DNA from: Azoarcus sp. KH32C
GTDB lineage: Bacteria > Pseudomonadota > Gammaproteobacteria > Burkholderiales > Rhodocyclaceae
Length of the DNA: 64,000 nt
Assembly (NCBI RefSeq): GCF_000349945.1
Contig: NC_020516.1
Location: 2,418,001-2,482,000, forward strand
Direction: 5' to 3'
The notes beneath the pieces were generated by a model. The model did not search any database. It was not told where the DNA came from and saw only the letters and a list, made by a program, of their open reading frames with translations. Position 1 is the first letter of the stretch, and each line of letters begins with the position of its first letter. Below, piece by piece: positions 26,924 to 35,780 of the stretch. The position numbers were made by a program, and so were the translations under genes.

Positions 26924-27823
26924 CTAGAGATTATCGACTCCGTTTCGGATCATCTCCACCATCGCATCCGCAATTTCCCGCGGCGAATGCTTGCCTTCGC
27001 GGTACCACAGGTAGACCCAGTTCATCCCCCCGAGCAGGAAAAGCCGGAACAAGGAGCGATCGGTGCCTGGAGTGACCGGTAGCTCGGCGACGAGCCGGCG
27101 GAAGACCGCTTCGTAGGCGTCGCGGGCAGGGCGGATTTTCGATAACAGTTCATGGTTGCCCGTCAGGGCCAGGCTGTGGCCTGTCACGCGGTCCACCGAC
27201 GAGCCGGCGACGATGCGTTCGACATGGACTTCGCACGCACGGCGAAGGCGCTCCCATGGATCGGTCGTCTCGCCGATGGCGGCGTCGACGGCTTCCATCA
27301 CCCGGCGGAAGCCTTCGCGGTGAACGGCAAGATACAGCTCTTCCTTCGACGGGAAATGGTGGTACACCGAGCCGGGTAGCAAGCCGACGCGGCGCGCGAT
27401 GTCTCTTATCGACGTGCGGTCGTAGCCCGCTTCGGAAAACAGCGCGGCGGCACCGTTCAGGATGACCTTGCGCCGGTCGAGCAGCTCGTCGCCGCCGGCT
27501 TCCCTCCCGCTCGTTGGAGTACGCGCCAGTTGGGCGGTGAGCGTCCCGCGTTCTAGGAGGGCACGTTGGCTGTCGGAGAGCGCTGCCAAGCCGTCGTTCG
27601 ATTGGTCGACCAGGGCCTGCAGGCGCTTCACCGTGGTTTCCAGTCCGTGCTTCTGCCAGATATAGCGCACGCCCGAAGGCGAGATCGACACGCCGAATTC
27701 CCGCAGTCGTGCAGCCACGGCGACCTGTCCAAGCTCTGGATCCTCTCGTGCGAGGCGAAGAATCAGAACTTCAGCGTTTGGAGTGTCGTCGGGCGCCGAG
27801 GGCAGGGGCGAGTCAGGCTGCAT
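26924..27823 (-). CDS. TetR-family regulator with extra N-terminal DNA-binding-like domain
   Basis: This 299-residue protein has a TetR HTH at about residues 118-170 (AAALFSEAGYDRTSIRDIARR and LLPGSVYHHFPSKEELY) followed by a ligand-binding helical part. The first 110 residues are unusual for TetR: LRLAREDPELGQVAVAARL and ISPSGVRYIWQKHGLET look like a winged HTH of the transposase/integrase type. It is divergent from the aryl-CoA operon and very likely represses it, with a CoA thioester as probable inducer (inference). ATG 27823 was chosen over 27916, because the longer form would extend into the promoter region. Confidence 0.85.
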   Translation of the reverse strand: MQPDSPLPSAPDDTPNAEVLILRLAREDPELGQVAVAARLREFGVSISPSGVRYIWQKHGLETTVKRLQALVDQSNDGLAALSDSQRALLERGTLTAQLARTPTSGREAGGDELLDRRKVILNGAAALFSEAGYDRTSIRDIARRVGLLPGSVYHHFPSKEELYLAVHREGFRRVMEAVDAAIGETTDPWERLRRACEVHVERIVAGSSVDRVTGHSLALTGNHELLSKIRPARDAYEAVFRRLVAELPVTPGTDRSLFRLFLLGGMNWVYLWYREGKHSPREIADAMVEMIRNGVDNL

Positions 27824-27938
27824 GGGGGGCACAGTGTCGGTATTGGGCGCAATGATAGCGAGCAAACAGGGATTCCTCGGTGCACAAATTCTTCGGCCCG
27901 GATTCCACATGCCCACACGACGTTACATAAACCATTTG

Positions 27939-27976
27939 GTCAATCGTTTGACAGGGTAGTATAGCGGTGCTAACTT
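27939..27976 (+). promoter_or_regulatory. Promoter with overlapping operator for the aryl-CoA operon
   Basis: A -35 TTGACA (27948-27953) lies 17 bases before TAACTT (27971-27976), aimed at the solute-binding protein gene. The inverted repeat GTCAA-TCGT-TTGAC (27939-27952) covers the -35 box, as expected of a repressor site for the divergent TetR gene. ACCATTTGGT, another short dyad, lies just upstream. This is pattern evidence only. Confidence 0.55.
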
Positions 27977-28043
27977 GACTCCATGCTCGAGCTTCTCATG
28001 AGCATGCGGGCGATACAGAGCGGCCAAAGCCGCCAGCCCCCGA

Positions 28044-28061
28044 GCCCCGACGCGTCGGGGC
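28044..28061. promoter_or_regulatory. Perfect 18-bp palindrome in the 5' leader
   Basis: GCCCCGACGCGTCGGGGC is a perfect 18-base palindrome 26 bases before the ATG of the solute-binding protein gene and just ahead of its ribosome site. It may act as a second operator or as an RNA hairpin limiting translation. Confidence 0.5.
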
Positions 28062-28086
28062 GTCCGAGACCAGAGGAGGAGTGACC

Positions 28087-29229
28087 ATGCAGTTGAAGAA
28101 GCTTGCGGTGTTGTGCTCGATCGCGCTGTTGTCGTCCGCGGAGTCGGCCTTGGCGGACCTTACGATCGGGGTTTCGCTGTCGGCGACGGGGCCGGGGGCC
28201 TCGCTCGGCATTCCGGAGAAGAATGTCTTTGCGTTGTTGCCGACGCAGATCAGCGGCGAAAAGGTGAATTACGTCGTGCTCGACGACGCGACCGATCCAT
28301 CCGTGGCCACCAAGAACGCCCGCAAGCTCGTCACCGAGGATAAGGTGGATGTGCTGATCGGCTCGTCGACGACACCGGCGACGGTGGCGATTGCCGAGGT
28401 GGCGAACGAGAGCGCAACGCCGCAGGTCACGATGAGCCCGGCAGCGCTCCCGGTCGAGCGCAACAAGTGGGTGTTCCGTTCGCCCCAGCAAAACAGTGTG
28501 ATGGCGAACGCGGTCGTTCAGCACATGAAGGCGAACGGCGTGAAGACGCTGGGCTTCATCGGTTTCTCGGATGCCTATGGGGAGGACTGGCTGACGTCGG
28601 TCACGGCGAAGGCGGAAGCGGCCGGCATCAAGCTGGTCGCGACGGAACGATATGCGCGGGCCGACACTTCGGTGAGCGGGCAGGTGTTGAAGCTGGTGGC
28701 CGCACGGCCTGACGCGATCCTGATCGTCGGTTCGGGCAGCCCGGCGGCGCTGCCGCAGACGACGCTGATCGAGCGTGGCTACAAGGGCCAGATCTACCAG
28801 ACGCATGCGGCCGCGAACCAGGCCTTCCTCAAAGTCGCCGGCAAGTCTGCCGAGGGTGTGATCATGCCGGTAGGGCCCGTGGTGGTGGTCGATCAGGTGC
28901 CGGATTCGCATCCGTCGAAGAAGGTCGGGCTGGACCTCGTGAAGAAGTACGAGGCGCAGAACGGAGCCGGGTCGTTCTCGTCCTTCGCGGGGCACGCATT
29001 CGATGCTTACCGCATCATCGAGCAGGCGGTGCCGGTTGCGCTCAAGACGGCTAAGCCCGGCACGCCCGAGTTCCGCGCGGCGCTGCGCGATGCGATCGAG
29101 TCGAACAAGGAGGTCGTCGCGAGTCACGGTGTGTTCAACATGACGGCTGCTGACCATTTCGGCCTCGACGAGCGCTCGCACGTGCTGGTGAAGATCGACA
29201 GCGGCGCCTACAGAGTCATCGGCAAGTGA
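28087..29229 (+). CDS. Periplasmic binding protein, LIV family (aromatic acid uptake)
   Basis: This 380-residue solute-binding protein has a Sec signal (MQLKKLAVLCSIALLSSAESALA) and a mature start DLTIGVSLSATGPGASLG typical of Peripla_BP_6 proteins. Repressor-controlled co-transcription with an aryl-CoA ligase suggests it binds the operon's substrate, perhaps a phenylpropanoid acid. No permease or ATPase genes are adjacent, so it must use another LIV transporter, possibly the one encoded at 13.9-17.2 kb. ATG 28087 follows GAGGAGGAG. A GTG two codons earlier is less likely. Confidence 0.85.
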   Translation: MQLKKLAVLCSIALLSSAESALADLTIGVSLSATGPGASLGIPEKNVFALLPTQISGEKVNYVVLDDATDPSVATKNARKLVTEDKVDVLIGSSTTPATVAIAEVANESATPQVTMSPAALPVERNKWVFRSPQQNSVMANAVVQHMKANGVKTLGFIGFSDAYGEDWLTSVTAKAEAAGIKLVATERYARADTSVSGQVLKLVAARPDAILIVGSGSPAALPQTTLIERGYKGQIYQTHAAANQAFLKVAGKSAEGVIMPVGPVVVVDQVPDSHPSKKVGLDLVKKYEAQNGAGSFSSFAGHAFDAYRIIEQAVPVALKTAKPGTPEFRAALRDAIESNKEVVASHGVFNMTAADHFGLDERSHVLVKIDSGAYRVIGK

Positions 29230-29241
29230 GCGGGGATTCCG

Positions 29242-31113
29242 ATGAATACCGTGAATCGTGACGCGGCGGCGCTGTTCGCGCCTGCCGCGGTCGAGATCGA
29301 ACGCCGCGACGACGGCTCGAGCATCCTGCGCTGCGGGATTCCGCTGCCCGCAAATTACGCGCGCCGTGTCGGCGAGTGGCTGGAGCACTGGGCGCGGGAA
29401 GCGCCGGAGCGTCTCTTTCTCGCCGAGCGCAATGCGGCGGGTGAATGGGACAGGGTCACGTACGGTGAGGCGCGCCGGCGCGTAGTGGCGGTCGCGAGCT
29501 GGCTGCTGGAACAGAATCTCTCGGCCGACCGGCCGGTGGTGATTCTTTCGGACAACTCGATCGAGCATGCGCTGCTGATGCTCGCGGCGATGCACGTTGG
29601 CGTGCCGTCCTGCGCGATCTCGACCGGCAACTCGCTGATGTCGAAGGATTTCGCGAAGCTGAAGGCGAACATCGAGCTGTTGCAGCCGGGGGTGATCTAC
29701 GCCGATCTGGTCGAGCGATTCCTGCCGGCGCTCCATGCGATCCGTCCCTTGCACGATGGCGTGGTCGTCGCCGGCGGCCGGAGTCAGCCGACGCCTGGGT
29801 GTATCGGGTTCGCGGAGATCGAGACCCGAAGCGACGAGGTCGCGGTGATGCGCGCCTTCGATCGCGTGGGGCCGGAGACGATCGCGAAGTTTCTGTTCAC
29901 GTCGGGCTCGGTGGGGACGCCGAAGGCCGTGGTCAACACGCAGCGGATGCTGTGCGCCAACCAGCAGGCGAAGGAACTCGTCTGGCCTTTCCTGCGCGGG
30001 ACGCCACCGGTGCTGATGGACTGGCTGCCTTGGAGCCATACCTTCGGCAGCAATCACAACTTCAACATGGTGATGCGCTGGGGCGGCAGTCTCTACATCG
30101 ACGACGGCAAGCCGACGCCGGCGCTCCTCGAACGGACGCTGCGCAACCTCAAGGAGGTCTCGCCGACGATCTATTTCAGCGTCCCGCGCGCCTACGACAT
30201 GCTGGTGCCGGCGTTGAGGCGCGACGCGGTGCTGCGCGAGAGCTTCTTCCGCTGGCTGCAGGTCATCTTCTATGCAGGGGCGGCGCTGCCACAGCACCGG
30301 TGGGCGGAGCTGGAGAGCCTGTCGCAGGAAGCGGTGGGTAAGCGTGTCGCGATGGTGTCGTCCTGGGGCTCGACCGAGACCGCACCGCTCGCGACCGACT
30401 GCCACTTCCAGGCCGTGCGCTCGGGGGTGATCGGCGTGCCGGTGCCGGGTACCGAGCTCAAGCTCGTGCCCTCGGCCGACAAGCTGGAGGTGCGCGTGAA
30501 GGGGCCCAATGTCTTTCCGGGCTACTGGAAGCAGCCGGACTTGACGGAGAAGTCCTTCGACGAGGAAGGCTTCTACCTGATCGGTGACGCAGTCGAGTTC
30601 GTCGATCCCGCGCGGCCTGAACTGGGGCTGCTGTTCGACGGCCGCGTCGGCGAGGACTTCAAGCTGCTGACCGGAACGTGGGTGCATGTCGGCTCGCTGC
30701 GCGTGAAGGCGATCGACGCGCTGAAGCCGGTCGCACAGGACATCGTCGTCACCGGTCACGACCGCGACGAGATCGGCCTGCTGGTCTTCCCGAACCTTGC
30801 CGAATGCCGCTCGCTATGCCCCGGTCTGCCGGCCGACACCCCGGCGGATCAGGTGCTGGCGAATCCCGCCGTGCGTGCGCGGGTTCGTCTTGGGCTCACT
30901 GTCTTGGCGCAGGAAGGAGGCGGCTCATCGACCGTCCCGTCGCGCGCGCTGCTGATGGCGGAGCCGCCTTCCGTCGAAGCGGGCGAGATCACCGACAAGG
31001 GTTACATCAACCAGCGCGCCGTGCTCGCGCGGCGCGCGGATCTAGTGCAGGCGCTGTATGCCGACATGCCGGACAAGGCGGTGATCGTTGCCGCGGCGGG
31101 CGTGAAGGCATGA
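29242..31113 (+). CDS. Acyl/aryl-CoA synthetase, feruloyl-CoA synthase-like
   Basis: This 623-residue ANL-superfamily ligase has the phosphate loop FTSGSVGTPKAVVNT, adenine motif SSWGSTETAPLAT and FDGRVGEDFKLLTGTWV in the hinge region. DWLPWSHTFGSNHNFN and the length resemble feruloyl-CoA synthase types that activate hydroxycinnamic or phenylpropanoic acids. The product would feed the following crotonase, SDR, thiolase and acyl-CoA dehydrogenase. It starts 12 bases after the binding-protein gene. The exact acid is not shown by sequence. 3-phenylpropanoids such as coumarate or hydroxyphenylpropanoate are the best guess. Confidence 0.85.
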   Translation: MNTVNRDAAALFAPAAVEIERRDDGSSILRCGIPLPANYARRVGEWLEHWAREAPERLFLAERNAAGEWDRVTYGEARRRVVAVASWLLEQNLSADRPVVILSDNSIEHALLMLAAMHVGVPSCAISTGNSLMSKDFAKLKANIELLQPGVIYADLVERFLPALHAIRPLHDGVVVAGGRSQPTPGCIGFAEIETRSDEVAVMRAFDRVGPETIAKFLFTSGSVGTPKAVVNTQRMLCANQQAKELVWPFLRGTPPVLMDWLPWSHTFGSNHNFNMVMRWGGSLYIDDGKPTPALLERTLRNLKEVSPTIYFSVPRAYDMLVPALRRDAVLRESFFRWLQVIFYAGAALPQHRWAELESLSQEAVGKRVAMVSSWGSTETAPLATDCHFQAVRSGVIGVPVPGTELKLVPSADKLEVRVKGPNVFPGYWKQPDLTEKSFDEEGFYLIGDAVEFVDPARPELGLLFDGRVGEDFKLLTGTWVHVGSLRVKAIDALKPVAQDIVVTGHDRDEIGLLVFPNLAECRSLCPGLPADTPADQVLANPAVRARVRLGLTVLAQEGGGSSTVPSRALLMAEPPSVEAGEITDKGYINQRAVLARRADLVQALYADMPDKAVIVAAAGVKA

Positions 31114-31146
31114 CGAGCCGGCGATAACCACAGAGAGAAATCCGCA

Positions 31147-31917
31147 ATGAGCGAACAACTGGTCAAGACTTCGTTCGAGCACGGCATCTATACCGTGATG
31201 CTGGCGCGTCCCGAAAAACGCAACGCGGTGAGCGACCGTCTGCTGGCTGCCATCGACGCCGCCTTCGCGGCCGTGCCCGAGGGTACGCGCGTGATCGTGC
31301 TGGGCGGCGAGGGGGAGCATTTTTGTGCGGGGTTGGATCTCTCCGAGCACCAGCACCGCGATCCCTTCGGCGTGATGCAGCATTCCCGTGGCTGGCACCG
31401 GGTGTTCGACCGTATCCAGAACGGCGGAATTCCGGTCGTAGCGGCGCTGCATGGCGCGGTGATCGGCGGCGGGCTGGAACTTGCAACGGCGACGCACGTG
31501 CGGGTTGCGGAGCCGAACACGATCTACCAGATGCCTGAGGGTCGGCACGGCATCTTCGTCGGCGGCGGTGCGTCAGTGCGGGTCGCTCGCCTCATCGGCG
31601 CGGGGCGCATGTGCGAAATGATGCTGACGGGGCGGATCATGGAGGCCGACGAGGGCCAGCGACTGGGGCTGTCGCATTACCTCGTCGGGCCGGGCGAGGC
31701 GATGGCGAAGGCGCAGCAGCTCGCGCATCGCATTGCGGAGAACGCGCCGATGGCGAACTGGGCGATGGTGACGGCCGTCGCGCGCATCGAGAACCTGTCG
31801 AGTGACGACGGCTTCTTCGTCGAGTCGCTGACTGCTGCGCTGACGCAGACGAGCCCGGAGGTCGTGGAGCGCATCGGGCACTTCCTGCAACGCAAGGGAC
31901 AGGGGCCGCAGCGATGA
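31147..31917 (+). CDS. Enoyl-CoA hydratase/isomerase family protein
   Basis: This 256-residue crotonase has its oxyanion-hole segments at GEHFCAGLDLSEH and GAVIGGGLELATATH, followed by MPEGRHGIFVGGGAS. It would hydrate the aryl-acryloyl-CoA made by the upstream ligase. A hydratase-lyase (vanillin-forming) activity was considered, but thiolase, SDR and acyl-CoA dehydrogenase genes beside it fit full beta-oxidation better. Its last four bases (ATGA) overlap the thiolase start. Confidence 0.85.
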   Translation: MSEQLVKTSFEHGIYTVMLARPEKRNAVSDRLLAAIDAAFAAVPEGTRVIVLGGEGEHFCAGLDLSEHQHRDPFGVMQHSRGWHRVFDRIQNGGIPVVAALHGAVIGGGLELATATHVRVAEPNTIYQMPEGRHGIFVGGGASVRVARLIGAGRMCEMMLTGRIMEADEGQRLGLSHYLVGPGEAMAKAQQLAHRIAENAPMANWAMVTAVARIENLSSDDGFFVESLTAALTQTSPEVVERIGHFLQRKGQGPQR

Positions 31918-33179
31918 GTGCGATGAATCCCTACGCCGCTTCGGAGGCCGCCGCCCACGCGCGGACCTATGACGACATCTGGCTCGTCGCCGGGCAACGT
32001 ACTCCCTTCGCGGACTATAACGGCCTGCTGCGCGACGTTTCGCCGACCGACCTCGGCATCTTTGCCGCCCGCGCGCTCTTCGAGAAGAGCGGCATCCCCG
32101 CGAGCGAAGTCGACGCGATCGTCGGCGGCAACATGGCGCAGGCGAGCTTCGACACTTACTACTTGCCGCGCCATATCGGGCTGTACTCGGAGGTGAATCC
32201 GAACGTGCCGGCGCTTCTGGTGCAGCGGCTCTGCGGCACGGGCTTCGAGACGATCCTTGCCGCGGCCGACCAGATCACGCTCGGCAAGGCGACCGTGGCG
32301 CTGTGCGTTGGCACTGAGTCGATGTCGCGCAATCCGATCGCGGCCTACACGCATCGTGCGGGATTCCGGATGGGGCAGGTCGATTTCCGCGACTTCCTGT
32401 GGGAGGCGACGAAGGACACCGCGCCGGGCGCCAGCATGGGCGACACGGCAGAGAACCTCGCGCGGCGCTACGGCATCTCGCGCGAGGAGGTCGACCGCTT
32501 CGCCGCGCAGAGTTTTGCGCGGGCGCTTGCGGGCTGGGAAACGGGCTGGTTCACGGGCGAAGTCGCTCCGGTCGTCAATGCCAAGTGGGAACTCGAAGGC
32601 TATCAAGCGCGCGCGCTGAAGCTCGCCGACCGCGCCGAAGTGTGCGAGCGCGATGGCCACGTGCGACCGACTCCCTTCGAGGCACTGCAGAAGTTGAAAC
32701 CCGCCTTCGGCGGCGTGCAGACCGGCGGCAACAGCTCGGCGATCGTCGATGGCGCCGCGGCGGTGATCGTCGCGTCCGGCGACTGGGTGCGAGCGCACGG
32801 CGTGAAGCCCCTGGCACGCATCGTCGCCGGGGCGGCCGTCGCAGTGCCGCCCGAGATCATGGGCATCGGCCCGGCACCGGCGATCCGCGCCGCAGTGGCG
32901 AAGGCGGGACTCAGCGTGTCGGACCTCGGCCGCATCGAGATCAACGAAGCCTTCGGCGCGCAGTACCTCGCCTGCGAGCGCGAACTCGGCCTCGACCGCG
33001 AGCGCTGCAACGTGCATGGCGGCGCGATCGCGATCGGCCATCCGCTGGGGGCCTCGGGCGTGCGGCTCACGACCACCGTCGCGCGCGAGCTGCAGGAAGC
33101 GGGGTTGCAGTACGGCGTGTCCTCGGCCTGTGCCGGCGGTGGGCAGGGTGTGGCGATCATCGTCGAAAACGTGAAGTGA
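31914..33179 (+). CDS. Thiolase (acyl-CoA acetyltransferase)
   Basis: This 421-residue thiolase has nucleophile C107 in LCGTGFE, the histidine motif GGAIAIGHPLGASG and C-terminal cysteine CAGGGQG. The N-terminal 20 residues (MNPYAASEAAAHART) are an extension before the usual DIWLVAGQRTPF. It would cleave the 3-keto-3-aryl-propanoyl-CoA to an aroyl-CoA (such as benzoyl- or hydroxybenzoyl-CoA) and acetyl-CoA. This would connect the operon to the bzd pathway in the same window. Confidence 0.88.
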   Translation: MSAMNPYAASEAAAHARTYDDIWLVAGQRTPFADYNGLLRDVSPTDLGIFAARALFEKSGIPASEVDAIVGGNMAQASFDTYYLPRHIGLYSEVNPNVPALLVQRLCGTGFETILAAADQITLGKATVALCVGTESMSRNPIAAYTHRAGFRMGQVDFRDFLWEATKDTAPGASMGDTAENLARRYGISREEVDRFAAQSFARALAGWETGWFTGEVAPVVNAKWELEGYQARALKLADRAEVCERDGHVRPTPFEALQKLKPAFGGVQTGGNSSAIVDGAAAVIVASGDWVRAHGVKPLARIVAGAAVAVPPEIMGIGPAPAIRAAVAKAGLSVSDLGRIEINEAFGAQYLACERELGLDRERCNVHGGAIAIGHPLGASGVRLTTTVARELQEAGLQYGVSSACAGGGQGVAIIVENVK

Positions 33180-33189
33180 GGGGTCGGCC

Positions 33190-33957
33190 GTGCAACTCGA
33201 ACAGCACACTTTCATCATCACCGGCGGCGCGTCCGGCCTCGGCGAAGCGACCGTACGAGCCTTCCATGCCGCTGGAGCGAACGTCGTCATTGCCGATCTC
33301 AACGCCGCCGCGGGCGAACACCTCGCCGACGAACTTGGTCGCCGCGCGGCCTTCCAGAGCACCGACGTCGCCTCGGAAGCAGACGCGCGCGGCTGCGTCG
33401 GGCTCGCACTCGAACGCTTCGGCGCGCTGCAAGGGCTCATTAACTGCGCCGGCATCGGCACTGCGGCGAAAGTCCTCGGCAAGGACGGCCCGCATCCGCT
33501 CGATGCCTTCAGCCGCATCGTCAATGTGAATCTCGTCGGCACCTTCAACATGATCCGCATTGCCTCCGACGCGATGGCGAAGGGCAAGCCGAACACCGGC
33601 GGCGAGCGCGGCGTGATCATCAACACCGCGTCGGTCGCCGCCTACGACGGCCAGATCGGGCAGGCCGGTTATGCCGCGTCGAAGGGCGGCATCGTGTCGA
33701 TGACGCTGCCGATCGCGCGCGAGCTTGCCCGCTTCGGCATTCGTGTCGTGACGATCGCGCCGGGGCTGTTCCTGACGCCGATGATGCAGACGCTGCCGCC
33801 CGAGGTGCAGCGCTCGCTCGGCGAAGCGGTGCCCTTCCCGCCGCGGCTCGGCGAGCCTGCCGAATACGCGCAGCTCGCACGCGCGATCGTCGAGAACGCG
33901 ATGCTCAACGGCGAGACGATCCGCCTCGACGGGGCGATCCGGCTCGCGCCGCGGTAG
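33190..33957 (+). CDS. SDR 3-hydroxyacyl-CoA dehydrogenase
   Basis: This 255-residue SDR has cofactor loop GGASGLGEATV, INCAGIG, serine region NTASVAAYDG and catalytic YAASKGG. The acidic residue after strand 2 (VIADLNAA) indicates NAD+ preference. It resembles type II (HSD17B10-like) 3-hydroxyacyl-CoA dehydrogenases, the step between hydratase and thiolase. It begins with GTG 10 bases after the thiolase stop, with AGGGGTCGG as the nearest purine-rich site. Confidence 0.86.
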   Translation: MQLEQHTFIITGGASGLGEATVRAFHAAGANVVIADLNAAAGEHLADELGRRAAFQSTDVASEADARGCVGLALERFGALQGLINCAGIGTAAKVLGKDGPHPLDAFSRIVNVNLVGTFNMIRIASDAMAKGKPNTGGERGVIINTASVAAYDGQIGQAGYAASKGGIVSMTLPIARELARFGIRVVTIAPGLFLTPMMQTLPPEVQRSLGEAVPFPPRLGEPAEYAQLARAIVENAMLNGETIRLDGAIRLAPR

Positions 33958-33981
33958 CGAATTCATTCGGGACTGACGACG

Positions 33982-35772
33982 ATGATCGATTACGCCGCGC
34001 CGCTGCGCGACATGCAGTTCATCCTTGGCGAACTCGCGGGGCTCGACACGATCGCGGCGCTGCCGGGATTCGAGGACGCGAGCCCGGATGTGGTGGAGGC
34101 GATCCTCGCCGAGGCGGGCAAGTTTGCCGCTGGCGTGCTCGCACCGATCAACGTTGCGGGCGACCGCCAAGGCTGCCAGCTCGACGCCAAGGGACGCGTC
34201 ACCTGCGCCGAAGGCTGGAAGGAAGCCTGGGACCGCTTCGTCGAGGCCGGCTGGGTCGGCCTCTCGGTCCCGACGGAGTTCGGCGGACAGGGCCTTCCGA
34301 AGCTCGTCTCGACGCCGGTGTGGGAGATGTGGTTTTCGACGAACATGGCCTTCGCGATGTTGCCTCAGCTCAACGTGAGTCAGGCCGAAGCGCTGCGGAT
34401 CGCGGCGAGCGACGAGCTCAAGCGCACGTGGCTGCCCAAGATCGTCAGTGGCGAGTGGGGCAGCACGATGAACCTCACCGAGCCGCAGGCCGGGTCGGAT
34501 CTCGCTGCGACGCGCACCCGCGCCGAGCCGACGCCTGACGGCACTTACTGCCTCTTCGGCCAGAAGATCTTCATCTCCTACGGGGAACACGAGTTGACGA
34601 GCAATATCGTCCATCTCGTCCTCGCACGCCTGCCCGATGCCCCGTCCGGCGTGAAGGGCCTGTCGCTGTTCCTTGTGCCGAAATACCTGCTCGATGCCGA
34701 CGGCAATCCTGGCGCGTCCAACGATGTTCATTGCATCGCCATCGAGCACAAGCTCGGCATCCACGGCAGCCCGACCTGCACGATGAGCTACGGGGAAGTC
34801 GGCGGCGCCGTCGGCTACCTCGTCGGCGAAGCGAATCGCGGCCTGGAGACGATGTTCATCATGATGAACGAGGCCCGCTTCGGGGTCGGCGTGCAGGCGC
34901 CGGGGCTCGCCGAGCGGGCTTACCAGCTCGCGCTGGCGTATGCGCGCGAACGCGCGCAGGGCCGTGATGCGGTGACGGGCGAAGCCGGCAAGCCTATCCT
35001 CTGCCATCCGGACGTCAAGCGGATGCTGCTGTCGATGCGCGCGCGCGTGATGGCGATGCGCGCGTTGCTCTATACGGCGGCCGGCTGGTTCGACGTCGCG
35101 CATGCGAATCCGGACCGTACTGTCGCGGGCAAGTGCCGCCGCTACATCGACCTCCTGATGCCGGTCGCGAAGGGTTGGTGCACCGAAGTCGGCCAGCAGG
35201 TGTGCTGGGATGCGATCCAGGTCTTCGGCGGGATGGGTTTTGTGGAGGAAACGGGCATCGCGCAATTCGCGCGCGATTCGCGCATCACGACGATCTACGA
35301 GGGCACGACCGGCATCCAGGCCAACGACCTGGTCGGACGCAAGATCCTGCGCGAGGGCGGGGAGACGCTGTACGAACTCATCACCGAGCTGCGTGGAGTT
35401 GTGCTCGAACTGCGACTGGCCCGCGAACTGGGCGTGATCGCCGATGCCCTCGCGGCCAACGTCGCCACGCTCGAACGGACGGCGGACTGGGTGCTCGCCA
35501 GCGGAAAGGCGAACCTCGCCCAGGTGCTTGCCGGCGCCGTGCCTTTCCTGAAACTGTTCGGAACCGTTTGCGCGACCTGGCAGATGGCTCGCCTGGCGCT
35601 TGCCGCCCGACGCACACTCGCAGCCCGCGAGGGCGACACCGCCTATCTGGCGAGCCTGGTCGAGCTCGCGCGCTTCCATGCGCTGACGTTCGCCCCGGAA
35701 GCCGAGGCGCTGGGCGTTGCGGTGCGCGAGGCGGGGCAGAGCGTGGTGGCCTTCGACGACGCTCTACTGTAG
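33982..35772 (+). CDS. Acyl-CoA dehydrogenase, long AcdC/DmdC-like form
   Basis: This 596-residue FAD enzyme of the long acyl-CoA dehydrogenase branch has an N-terminal YAAPLRDMQFILGELAGL helix pair, the FAD/substrate loop NLTEPQAGSDLAATRT, and FGGMGFVEETGIAQFARDSR and ITTIYEGTTGIQANDL around the active region, plus a C-terminal extension. It would make the double bond of an arylpropanoyl-CoA, allowing saturated acids to enter the same beta-oxidation line. It ends the operon, 8 bases from the convergent nudC. Confidence 0.88.
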   Translation: MIDYAAPLRDMQFILGELAGLDTIAALPGFEDASPDVVEAILAEAGKFAAGVLAPINVAGDRQGCQLDAKGRVTCAEGWKEAWDRFVEAGWVGLSVPTEFGGQGLPKLVSTPVWEMWFSTNMAFAMLPQLNVSQAEALRIAASDELKRTWLPKIVSGEWGSTMNLTEPQAGSDLAATRTRAEPTPDGTYCLFGQKIFISYGEHELTSNIVHLVLARLPDAPSGVKGLSLFLVPKYLLDADGNPGASNDVHCIAIEHKLGIHGSPTCTMSYGEVGGAVGYLVGEANRGLETMFIMMNEARFGVGVQAPGLAERAYQLALAYARERAQGRDAVTGEAGKPILCHPDVKRMLLSMRARVMAMRALLYTAAGWFDVAHANPDRTVAGKCRRYIDLLMPVAKGWCTEVGQQVCWDAIQVFGGMGFVEETGIAQFARDSRITTIYEGTTGIQANDLVGRKILREGGETLYELITELRGVVLELRLARELGVIADALAANVATLERTADWVLASGKANLAQVLAGAVPFLKLFGTVCATWQMARLALAARRTLAAREGDTAYLASLVELARFHALTFAPEAEALGVAVREAGQSVVAFDDALL

Positions 35773-35780
35773 AGCGACCG

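Noticed and set aside
27970..30759. Open frame of 929 codons on the - strand opposite the binding-protein and ligase genes
   Set aside because: No recognisable domain. It covers two sense genes with clear families and would erase the operon promoter logic.
31147..31917. Feruloyl-CoA hydratase-lyase (vanillin pathway)
   Set aside because: A ligase-crotonase pair alone would allow it, but thiolase, SDR and acyl-CoA dehydrogenase in the same operon favour beta-oxidation. No vanillin dehydrogenase gene is nearby.
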